Shown: positions 49,201 to 61,200 of the stretch, one piece after another
Layout: each line of letters begins with the position of its first letter
Numbering within the stretch: position 1 is the first letter of the stretch
Assembly: GCF_037975245.1 (NCBI RefSeq)
Contig: NC_092568.1
Coordinates: 2,416,001-2,480,000, forward strand
Direction: 5' to 3'
Length of the DNA stretch: 64,000 bases
Source of the DNA: Apostichopus japonicus
Lineage: Eukaryota; Echinodermata; Holothuroidea; Aspidochirotida; Stichopodidae
Translations under genes and position numbers: made by a program
The notes under the pieces: model-generated
Databases searched by the model: none
The model's input: the letters and a program-made list of their open reading frames with translations, nothing else
What the model was told of the DNA's origin: nothing

Positions 49201-52200
49201 TGTATCTCTCTTGTGACTGCCATCTGAATTATGTTATGTTTTATCACTATTTGTTAATTTATTTTTGTCTCTTATACCTCCTTGGAGGATACATAGAGAA
49301 AATAAACTGAAACTGAAACTACAAATAATCCACTACAGGTAGAGGACTGTATTAGTAATTTCTGCCTTTTGTATTAAAGCTTAGCAAATAATAGACCTGT
49401 TTACCGCTCTCGAGCGAAGATGATCAAACGTGTCATTAGAAAGCCTTATCATTTCTTTTGTTGGACAGCAGTTCTCATCATTTTGTCATTTATGAATCAG
49501 AACTGAATTTATTGAACATTATATTTCTGGTGATATTATTTTGCCTATTTCTGTCCATGGAGAGATTTATATACCTGTCAGAAGTTTTAATAATTTGAAA
49601 ATACTTTCTCCTGGTTTATAGGTTTTTATAGTGGTCAGGAGGGTTTGAAAGATATAAGATATCCTCCATGCATTAAATTATTTTAACCTCATTCGCCTCA
49701 TTTGTTTTTAGTCATTGGTCATATTAACCTCAAATTTTTATGACAACATATAAATTTTTGTGCCACAGGATGGATGGTTATTACAACCTCCTGTAGGGGA
49801 TGGGTGTGTGTGGATTATTGGTGGTTTAAGCACATTATTTTTCAAATTCTTTCTACATTATTCAATGAAATGGGGGGGGGGGGAAGTGTTTGTAATTCTA
49901 GAAAGATCTTAGATGGGCATCAACTGTGAAGATCCTTCCTGCCCAATGTTAATTTTTTCTTTTGTAAGGTTTATTCAGCTTGCAGTAGTTATCTATCATT
50001 CTCTGCATATCATCCAAGGAGGTATATCAAAGATCCTTTATTTTTAAGGGGAAAAGAAAAACATAGTTAAATCACAGTGGTAAAGTGTATGGTCTGTAAC
50101 ATCTAAATTCGTCTCAAATTTTAATGGACGTTTTAGAAAACATTTTGTATACATGGTAAGACTTACTGTTGAAATGGTTAAGTGTAGTACAACTATGATA
50201 TCAGTTTGATTCAGATTCCCAAACTGTTACTTTAATTGTTTTGCTTTGAGTCTTTCATACAAATTCTACAACATTAAAAACAGAATTTTGAAATTACTAT
50301 TTTGAAATGCTATATTATATCACTATGCTCCAGAACATTATTGTGTTTCTTGTTCGGATCATATATATACAAATATCTATGCTTACAAGCGATCTCTTTT
50401 GCCTCAAACTTCTACAACACTAAAGTTTGCTAAAGTAATTTCTTCAATTACCGTCCTGGAATGTCTAACCTTTCAAGTTTTTCTCAGAAACTGAGAAGTG
50501 CCTAAGTTTAGAGAGAGAGATATATAGAAAGAGAAAAAAATATTCTAAATTTTGGTGCAATAGTTTGGCAATAATTCTAATGTAATTATGGACAGCTCCT
50601 CTCCACTTGAATCTTCAGTTCTAGAACTTGTATTAAAATAGAAAGAGGATTCTACCACAAAGGTGATTGATATTAATGAGAATTCCATCACATCACAGGA
50701 AAAAATGAAACCTGCAGATAATTGGCTTGAAAATTTGTTAAGTAAAATATCAGATCTTTCATCATGATTTCTAAGAAAAGTTTGTAGGGTGCTGCTAGTC
50801 TTCAGGAACCATGATGTCATGTACACCTGGAATGAGATTTAAAAACAGTTTTATAAATTTCAAGTTTCTTCTCTTTCACCAGAACATGACAACAGACCTA
50901 GAGTCTCAGGCGGGAATTATCCAGGAAGTGTTAAACGTCTACGTACAACACAGTGGGATGACCACGGAACAAGCGGAGTTTGCATACATATCGGAGGTTT
51001 CTCAGCTGGATGGATATGGGCAAGAATCTTATCCAGCGAAGGTATGTTAGTTTACAACAATTGGTCCTCCTTTACTCGTTGATTAAGGTTGGAAATAACA
51101 AAGGTTCTTCATTCGTCCCGAATTCTTCATTTTTAACGCTTTATGACAAAAGTTGACTTTTATCAACACGAAAGGTTAGGTACATGTTTCCTTGGTTATA
51201 TATTTTATGATTTGGTTCATTTTTATACAGATGAAATTTTTAGTGGAGTTGGGCGGGCGGGGTCTTGGTTTGCCTGTTTGATCTTCATTAATAAGGAGGA
51301 GTATAGTGTACATGTACTTTTTGGGTATTACTTTGAAATAAAAAAATTAAAAAGTTTTATTTTATTTTTATCGAAGTGATAAAGTTGAAATACACACACA
51401 AATTGAGCTGAACAAATATAAATGCAAATGACTTATAGCTTTCTTGCAAAGTTTAGCAAAGATATGCATATATATCTTTGTATAACTTGTACACATATGA
51501 ATGTTAAATCATACACGTAAGTTTGCAAAAATGTCTTTACTTGATCCCTCTTTTGTTCAAAACGTGCCAACGAGTTATTATGTCTAGCAATATTTTCAGC
51601 TCATTTCTTAATAAACGAAATGGTACGCAAAAGGTACGAAAAGGTGAATGAGCTCACATTGGTGAACATGACATTGACCAGAGAAGCTTGTATTTATAGT
51701 CCAAACCTTGTCAACCAGCCACTCTAGAGCTATTAATCCAAAGATACAAAGTTTATCATAATTTCTTAAAGTGATCCTTTCTTTCTCATAAGGGTCCATT
51801 GACATTTGGTGTTAAAAAAAACACAAGAAATATTTTGTATTTTTTGTACCAAGTGTGAAAGTCTTGACAAAACATTCAAGTTTTCTTTTAGCTATCAGAA
51901 GGTAACAGACATGAATGATAGCTGTAAGGTTATCGAAGTCATCCATAAGTAATATGACAGGACAGATACGTGATATCTACCGTAAGGTTAGACCACTATA
52001 AAATATGATAGCAATGTCTGAAACACCATGACTACCATTAGATAAATCCTTCAGTTTGGAGATGGAGAGTTTGGGACCGGGAGATAGCAAGATTCTAAAA
52101 AATTTCCAAGATAGGAATGCCAAACATTTCGGAAAAATACCAGGCAGTGTTCTCAGCCAGGATCTGGTTGAGTTTCTAGTCTTCAAATTCTTTTTGTTGC

Positions 52201-55200
52201 TCACAGGATGATAATGGCCAAGACCTCTTCCTCGGCTGTCTGTTTACGGGTCTGTTTGTGAGGCACATTAACGGTCAAAGCCCTGTATATTTCAAGTAAG
52301 TAATCTTCTGCTGCTATGTCTTTTGAGAAATGTAACCAAAAAGTAAACACAATACAGAATGCTCGGTTGGAGATTTCTGCGACTGCATGATTAATGTGTT
52401 TCATCATATTCTTTATTATATCTATCAATGGATTGAGCAGTTCAATCTTTACCCTTCAAACAGATCAATATTTGAATTATATGACATTTGAACCCCCCTC
52501 CTCAGTTCACCCCCCTCCTCCCCCTTACTGGAGCAGTCATAGTGAATATTGCAAAATTGGAAAATTCAAAACTTTGTGAATAAAGTGTCACTTAATAAAA
52601 TTTTGTATCATTTAATCACTTTGGTGCCCAAAGAATCATGACCCTTCCCCTCCCCCTTCCTAACCCAATCACTGCACTCCTTTTCCAACCTTCAAACTGA
52701 AATACCATGGATATTTTTTTCCAACAAACTTGTCAGATTCAGAATTTAACATCATGTTTCCAAGTGCCTCAGTAAGTAGTTTGCATTCTGAGTACAAGTT
52801 AGAATTTATTGCAGAGTATTGTAACAAATTATGCAATGATCCTCCCCCCCCCCCCCATACTGTGAAATACCATTGCATTACATTAGTGATTAATGTAAGA
52901 AGCTGCTACATGCATTCTTTAATTACATAGTGAAATTAACCCTTGTGATCAACTGGTAATTGTGAGTCTGTGGTTACATTTGTCCCTTGTATATTTTCCC
53001 ATTGTGGAAACTATGATTCACACCAGTTTTAATTTTATCATTCTGATGACATCTATTCTATCATTGACCTTCCCCAATTCTAGAATCCAAATTACTCAAA
53101 AAGGGCTAAAGTGATCAGTCTCAAATATTTCAAGGTCGTGGATTACCACAACAAGAGTAAATCCCATCATTGATTGATGGACTTTCATAACCTTGACCTA
53201 AAAAGGGTGGGAATTCAAAAGGTGTTCACTCAATCACCATCTGGAGCCATCCCCCACTCATTACTACTATAACCTTTGACCTCCTATTGAAAGAAAGGCT
53301 CTAAAACCGCAAGAACTTACATAAAATGAGAAAGCATCAGATACTTCTTGGACATTGTTTTGCCTCAGGGAAAGTTTTCCTGAAGAAAAGCAAATAGAAT
53401 TTGTAAATTCCACCACAGAGGGATATTATATCTTTATATCGTGACATCCCTCGCCCCCCATCTAGTTTTGTTTGAATGTAATTAAAGCTTACAAAGCTGT
53501 ATGTGCCTTTGCAGTACAGACTGGTAATGGACATAATTGTCAACATTTGTACACATAAGTTGATTTGCCTTTACCTAAAATGTAGAGAAAAAGTGGCATC
53601 ATCTGTTACAACTTGATAAATATACTTGCTCTTCGTGAATGAATATCATTGTGTTAAGGAACATATGGCTTTCTTGCAACAAATCCATGGTCAAAATTTA
53701 TAGTTCCGAGAGATACGAGGCAATGGGTAGAGAGGGACAGTTACGCAACATTTTCTCCCATTTTTCATCCTCCTCTGAACTTTTAATCTTGCAGTTTTGT
53801 CAGTAGATTAAGAGTTCTGTATGTGTGTCATGCTGTCAGTGAAATGGTACGTTTTGGTCCAGATTTACTGTGTACTGCCATCCTAATCTTAATCACTTTC
53901 AGCATCTTGTTAACTCCTGATCTCTCCGAATAAGTAGTTCTTATACGTAACCTGTGGATGCGGTCTGTAAATGACACAGACAAAGTATCAAATTTACTAC
54001 CCTATTTTGAGTTGCATGTTTTTTTTCGGTTTGCTGCATGTTTATCTAGTGTCCCCCGTTATCTTATTCCATGTATTCTAGGAATGTTCGTAAGATAACC
54101 CGCATTAACAACCTACACCCCAGAGTCGATCACTTGTTATGCCGTTGTACCTGTTTGCCATAAAATACAATTGATAGCCAAACGATCTTTACAAATAAAC
54201 AGTTGCAAATTTAAGGAACAACATCAAAGGCGTAGGTAAACACAGAACATGAATCATTCGGGTTATTCGTAACTGCCCTAGTTTTTGACTCCATCCATTT
54301 CACAAGTCAAAGGTTGACTCTGATATACCTTTGTTTGGTCGTTTCTCTCCCTCTCCCAGCTGGGATAAGATAGCCAACCTCAGCTATAATCGAAGAATAT
54401 TTGGTATCGAGATGCTGAACAAGGATTCATCGGCACAGTTTCAGATGGATGACGCAGAGACGGCTAAATACGTTTGGAGGATGTGTAAATTACAGCAACA
54501 GTTTCAAAAATACAACTTGGACAGAGAAAAGTAAGTTTCTTCATTTTTCTGGTTGTTGGTTTTTCCAACTACTTTGCTTGTCAACAGCATCAGCCAGATG
54601 TTGGTTGCCTCTGCTTGCTAAGTGAGGTTTGAAAAGGGTTTATTTGTCAAACAGACTTTTTTGGCAAACTGCCTGGCAATAAAGTTGAAACAGACTTTTT
54701 GAATAGTTAACCATGCATCAGATGCAGTTTTGACATTCATTTTGGCTTCTCAATATTTTCTTGTTCATTTCTTGCCCATTAGCTTTCTTCTAAAAGTATT
54801 TATCTGCCTGGTCCCATTTCTCATGATTTAATTAAACTTGAAATATTTTCAAATACTTTTCATTATTTTTAACCCTCCATAAAAATAGAGAAAACATCAT
54901 GTAAATTGAAGGTGTTCATCAAATTAAAAAAATATAAAAATGGAAATATATGAATTTAGATTTCCTGGTTTGTTATGTTTTTGTAAGAAGAGATATCTGA
55001 TATTACCCCCATTTATCCCCCCCCCCCAAAAAAAAATAGGCAGTAACAATAAAACACACCAGTACACTGAATTTTGTTAAAGTGAATTTCTCAATTTGCC
55101 AGCCGATTGTACAATTTTGGGCGAGGAGAATTGCTATATAGTGTTGTGTAGAGAACAAATCAATCGTTTACTTGATTAAAAACTGATTGAAGCTGTTAGG

Positions 55201-58200
55201 ATCCGCTCTATACTAATTTGGTGTTTTAATTATATTTTTATTATATATTTAAAATTTATAAGAAAAAAGGATATTTTAAAATGCACCATTATCAGCTGTT
55301 TTAAGCTTACAAATCCAAATGACTGGTGTACCCCTCATCATATCTTGAGCCATGCTCAAATGCTTGGCTTTCATTTTTTTCACATACAAGGTATGAAATC
55401 CATCCCCATCGATATTTTGTTTTTCTTCTATGGTAATCTCTTTCATGTTTCGACATGCTGTACCAAACAAGTTCATTTCTGAACAATTCTGATTAGCTTA
55501 ACATATAATTCCTTCAGGGAAATGTTAAGTTTTTTGCGAGTCAAATGATAAATGCTTGAACCCTGTATTGTTTATTCCTCGGCTGGAAAACATAGCATTA
55601 GCAAAACCAGTTATAAATGTTTGTCTCTCGTTTGAATGAAAACTGATCTTATTTTACCTCTTGGGGGATTGTATTAATCAATTCAGTTCTATCACATGTC
55701 TGGAGCCAAGTTGCTGAGAGAGGTCCCTCTATGGTTCACCCGAGATATGTGCGTGATTTATTTATTTATTTATCCGAGTGATCGAATGTTAATCACTACC
55801 ACCTACTTCCAGAAAAAAAGGTCTCTGAGAGTGAAAGGTTGAAAGTGAACTTAAGCAGTAATGACAGATTATTTTCAAGAAACAAAGGTTAAATGTGGTA
55901 TTTGTATACAATTGACTCTCATTTGCCTGATATATCTTAGTATCACCATATGTTTGTACAATAAGACTTATGATACATTTTTATAGGGGTTTTGATAAAT
56001 AATCAAATTAGTTTTGTGTTTTGTTTGTATTTCAGTCGAGCATATGTTATATATTTATATATTTACTTCATTCCTCCCTTACATATCTCCTATACCTCTA
56101 CCCTAGCCTTAACTTCACACATAACTGTATATCTCTAAGTCTCAAAGAGATTTGTGTACTTACTACTATATCAAAACTCCTGTATAGCAAGCTTATAACA
56201 GCATACTCCAGCATAGACAATTTTATGTCCCATAAAATGTTTGTAACAGACATTTGATCATGTCTGTGTGATGTTACCAACTTATGGCCATATTTTGATG
56301 GTTGCTGGTAGACCTCGAGTACTAAAATTTAAACGCTTGTATTGTGGTCAACCTGACAGTGTTCTACCAATGGACCAAGTCAAAATTCTGTGTCAATGAA
56401 CCTTTGCTTTAGGAGAGTTCCATCTTTAATACTAATATCATCTGTTTCTTTGTCTTGTTTAATTTTCGAACAGAGGACGAGAGTTTGCTCTTGATCCAAT
56501 TCTAGACCATCAGAGGTTTCTCCCGGAACGGTCATCCATAGAAAGGAAACGAACGCTCATCAGGCACTCGGAGCTGAAAGAACAAAATCTCCAGAATGGA
56601 ACAACGAGGGAGGTGTCATCTGAAGGTGAGAGAAAAGTCACAGAAGGAAAGATTATAATTAGGCTTAAGAGATGAACTGATGTTTGGGGTTGTCTTATTG
56701 GAGAATGTGGTAGGGCAAGGGGAGGATGGGAGAGGAAGGCAAGGGTGAGAATGGGGAAACAAGAGAAGTCGTAAAAGGAAAGAATGATGAGGATAAATGT
56801 TGGGAGGGGGGTGGGGCATCTACTTAGAGAATGGGGGGAGGCAGAAAAGAGGATGTGGAAAGGAACTGAAGTTTCTAAATCTAATGTGATTCTCATTTAC
56901 AGTCCAAATTTGTATTCGGTGTTCAACGAAACTTTGAGCCAGTGTGCAAACATTTGCAGGGAAGATGGTTGCTTTGAACATGGCTTAAAGTTTTAAAAGA
57001 AACAAAAATTATACCTCATTATAATAATGTGTTTGTATGGTGACTATGATTACTGGAGGAGATTTAGATAATGTAATGGTAATTCATATCGATGGGAATG
57101 GTCCCCTTCCCCCCCCCCTCCACAACTTCTAGCCACCACAGGGTACACGATAAGTCCATTCTACTTTCCCTTTTTGTTTCCTCTGCCTAATGAACTTACA
57201 CCTTGTCTGCTTCTTCACTTTTCCAGAGAGCCTGACACAACACATGACGACTAACGGCGACTACTCGTCCTCCCAACTCAGTCTGGAGAACCAGCACAAC
57301 AATGCTGATCATTATCATCACCCGGACAACGTCCTGGATAGGAGGACCCCAGACGTGATCGACGGGAACATGGTGATACAGACCAACGGGATTTATAACG
57401 CACCTAGTTATTCCTCGTCGATCAACTATAGCAATCCAAGAGACCTATCACCAGCGGCCTCCAGACAGAGTCTGGTCAACAGTGACATTATCCAGACCAA
57501 CTTGAGGACGGCGCTACCGGAGTATCGACAGACACCGGACTATGAGACCGCCATGCGTCAGAGACGGGACAGGCCGACACTCCCCGGCATCACAGATCTC
57601 AATCAGAATGTCAGTACGCTTGGATACGGGCAAGTTGAAAGCGGACGGTACCCGCAGTCTCACGTAAGAAACGGCCCACCTCCATCGGAGCAGAAGCTCC
57701 GATATCGACTGAGTTACAACGGTCCGGGACCCGCGGTGGGGAGTGGCATGTCTGGTTACCACGACACGTCTGTGGAGTCGTTGCAACACGCTCTTCTCAA
57801 TCGTAACGTCACGCACATGGTTCACACCATCAGCGTCCCGGAGTTAAGCTCCAATAACTTCTCGACGACCCAGGAGTACATAGCAGCTAAGGTACTGAAA
57901 GAACAGTTTAGGCCTCCCCCGCCTTACCCCAGGGGGAGTACAAGTACACCAGACTTGGCCCACCAAAGCCTCAAGAGTTATCTAATGAGTAGTAGTAGCC
58001 CCGATTTAGTGGGTCGTAAAATGAGGGCGCACTTTGAACCTCTACAGGAAGTGGTTAACACCAGTGGGGGTGTCCATATGAACAATGCCATGTCTACCAG
58101 CGCCAATGGTGATCTGTCCCAGTCACTTCCGATGGAGGCATTTGAGAACTTGAGAATCCAAGAGAGACCACCTCTTGAAATTCAACATGGATACAACGTC

Positions 58201-61200
58201 TATCCTAACGCAGTGCCTAACGTCGTACCTATGTACAATCCCACGGTGCCCCATCCTCCGGCTAATTTACGTTTCACTTTCACAGAGCCTGCCGGCCAGG
58301 GGGACATGCCCATGCTCAGTGCTCCTGCTGGCTATGAGGACAGGGGTGGTACTCATTCTCCTAAAGGGAACAGGGATTTTTCACCCAGCATTTTGTACTC
58401 CCCTATGCCTCTGGTTAGCCCCCCAAGCGAATTTGCTGACACCAGTGATCTTGATTCAACCAATATGTCGCCTACTAGCATGGGTAGTCCACCCCACCAA
58501 TACAGACTCCCTGCTGCGGGGGTAACGTATCCTAGGGAAATACAAGTGCAAGTCATGCAGGCTAACACTGCAGGTTATGGATCACCATCCCAGGTAAGCC
58601 CAGAGATGAGAGAATTCAACATGTACAGCAGGCATGCTATGGAAGGTCGTAATTCACCATTAGATGCCAAACCGTACATAGATAAAGAGACGGCATTCAC
58701 AGGTGCAGACATGCCAGTTACGGTTGGATATGTACCCCGAAAGCTGTCATCTGACTCTCCCACCCATCCCACCAACAACACCGCTCACATCTATTCTCAG
58801 GCAAACCGAAATTCAGTGATAAGCGATTCAGATCCGTCCTCGATATCAGAACATCCATCTCCAACCTCCAAGAACCCAGACAGCTCCCACTATCCGTTAC
58901 CGGAGGAGAGCAAACGGGACTCGCTGGGCGCTCAGGCTACCAGCGGGTACGGTACCTCGGGCGAATCCGACCAGGAATTGACCAGGGACGAAGAGAACCC
59001 GGAATTGTCCAAGGTGGAGGGTATCACAGGACCTCTGAAGGTCGCAGCCATGAGTGGTCTGACGATGATGAGACCAGAAGAGGACAAGAGTGATGGGGAA
59101 GAGGAGAGCAGACATCCCAGGGATGCAAGGGTGAGTGTCCTTGACCCTATTGATACCCCCTCGTTGAATAGTCTCTTAGGCATCCCCCGAGAGACTTTTA
59201 CCATTGTATGTTAACCATTGTAAATTAATCGTCATATATTACACATGATAGCTTGGGGTTTTGTATTTATTGTGCAATGTAATAGTTACAGATAAAGGTA
59301 GCAAAGTTTGTATGATAAGGGTACTTATCTCTCTTATCTTGTGTCTTTCTTACAAATTGCAAATGAAAGTAATTTGTATCCCTTTTGTGTTTTCTGTGAG
59401 GAAAGCTTGGGAATACATTTATATGACATTGAGGTGGTGTACTGTACTCTATGATGAGTTCCACTGTCATTCTTCAATTGCTTTTCACAACTAAAACTTT
59501 GATCTGGGCTGACTTTTCTTAAAAAGTACTTGAAATCCCCTTCGTAATACTTTCTTAGGGGTTTTTAAGGAGCTATAAAGACAAGATAGATTAAACTAAA
59601 ATGTGGCAAGGAATGACCGAGCTGGTTGTGAAGCTCTGTTTTCATCCCAGTCTACACCATAGGAACACATAAATTATTGAAATAATTTCCTGAAAAATAT
59701 GAATATCTTTTCATCACCTTTTCAGAGAAAGATTCTTGAAGAGCAGCTGAGAGAAGGAAGGGTCTTTACGGAGTACCAACAGATTCCCAAGAAGTTAGTT
59801 GGTGTCGTGTTTCACTCTGCCAGGCTGCCGGACAATCAAACAAGGAATCGATTTATAGATGTACTACCATATGAGGTATGATTTAAAACTCACTGAAAGT
59901 AATTAATCACTTAACCAAGTTTATTAATTGTAGTTTTCAGTTGAAGTTTAGTACCACCACCGGGGGGAAGAGGATCCAGTAGCAATCACCCAACAAAGAA
60001 AGATTAAAGGGCTAAAAAAGACTAAAATAATTTTTAAATGTATTACGGAGCAAGTAAAACGAAACACATTGGTGCAACTCCCATTTTGGTAGCTCTTACC
60101 ATTGCACAATTATTGATGATGTCATACATAGACAAAATCGAAGTGTCTTTGTTTGTCATCACTGATGCAATGAAGACTTACATAATTGATATCACTATTT
60201 AGTCGTGATGAAGTCACTTGATAACATATTACCAAAAGAAAACAGCATCCAGTCACACATAATTGAATTATTCACCAAGGTCATATAATTATTTCCCTTT
60301 TAAAAACAAACAAAACCAGCTGTTTGTGTAGTCCATGAATGACATCCCAGATTATTGTGAAATACACTCATGAAAATATAGTGAATAATAATAAAATATT
60401 TTATATCTCAACAACGGAACAGGCTATTAAGCCGTGTGTTGGATCAATGTGGTTCTCTTTACAAGCTCTGTGTTATTTTTTCCTTTCAATTCTCAGCTTT
60501 AGCTATCCCTTTAAAGATGTCCAAATACCATTATTTTAGCTACTACTGTTTTGTCAACAAGAAAACTAAGAGAAGTTTGCCCAAAATGAAACATGCATAA
60601 ATATAAAATCTGTTAATATGTTCTGACAAGTATTATGTCTATTTTTTCTCATGTAAATATTAAATGGTTAAATCAATCAATTATCTCTATTTTTGCTCTC
60701 ACATCTCAATATCAAAGTATATATCTGGTTCATAATTTGTCAAAATTGGTTACCATATTAAAATATTTTTGACAGACATTTGCTAATTATTCCTTATTAT
60801 TATTCTCGTTTCTCAGGATAACAGAGTGACCATTGCTCCAATGCACGAGAACAGCACTGGCTATATCAATGCATCTCATATCTCTATGCCAATAGCCAAG
60901 GATAAGATACATTACATAGCAGCACAAGCACCGATGCAAAATACAGTCAAGGACTGGTGGCGAATGATATGGGAGCAAGGTGTGCAGGTCATAGCAATGC
61001 TCACAAAGATTGAGGTATGCATACTTCCACGTCAATGAAGTTTTTTGTTAGCAGGGAAGAGAAACAAATTTTAACAGTCCAAACTGAAGTTTCCATGATT
61101 TAGTTTTTTTCCAAAGAGAAGCTGATTTTTAACCCTTTCGGTGTAATGATCGAGGATGAACTCTGTGGTTTACGACAAATTTGCTCGTTTCGATGAGTGT

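Noticed and set aside
56510-56896. Reverse-strand 128-residue open frame overlapping PTPN14 exon 8
   Set aside because: Pro/Leu/Ser-rich translation of a purine-rich intron; no homology and overlaps a real exon on the other strand.
57514-57825. Reverse-strand open frames opposite PTPN14 exon 9 (57514-57825, 58932-59204)
   Set aside because: They lie opposite a GC-richer exon whose forward frame is strongly conserved; shadows only.
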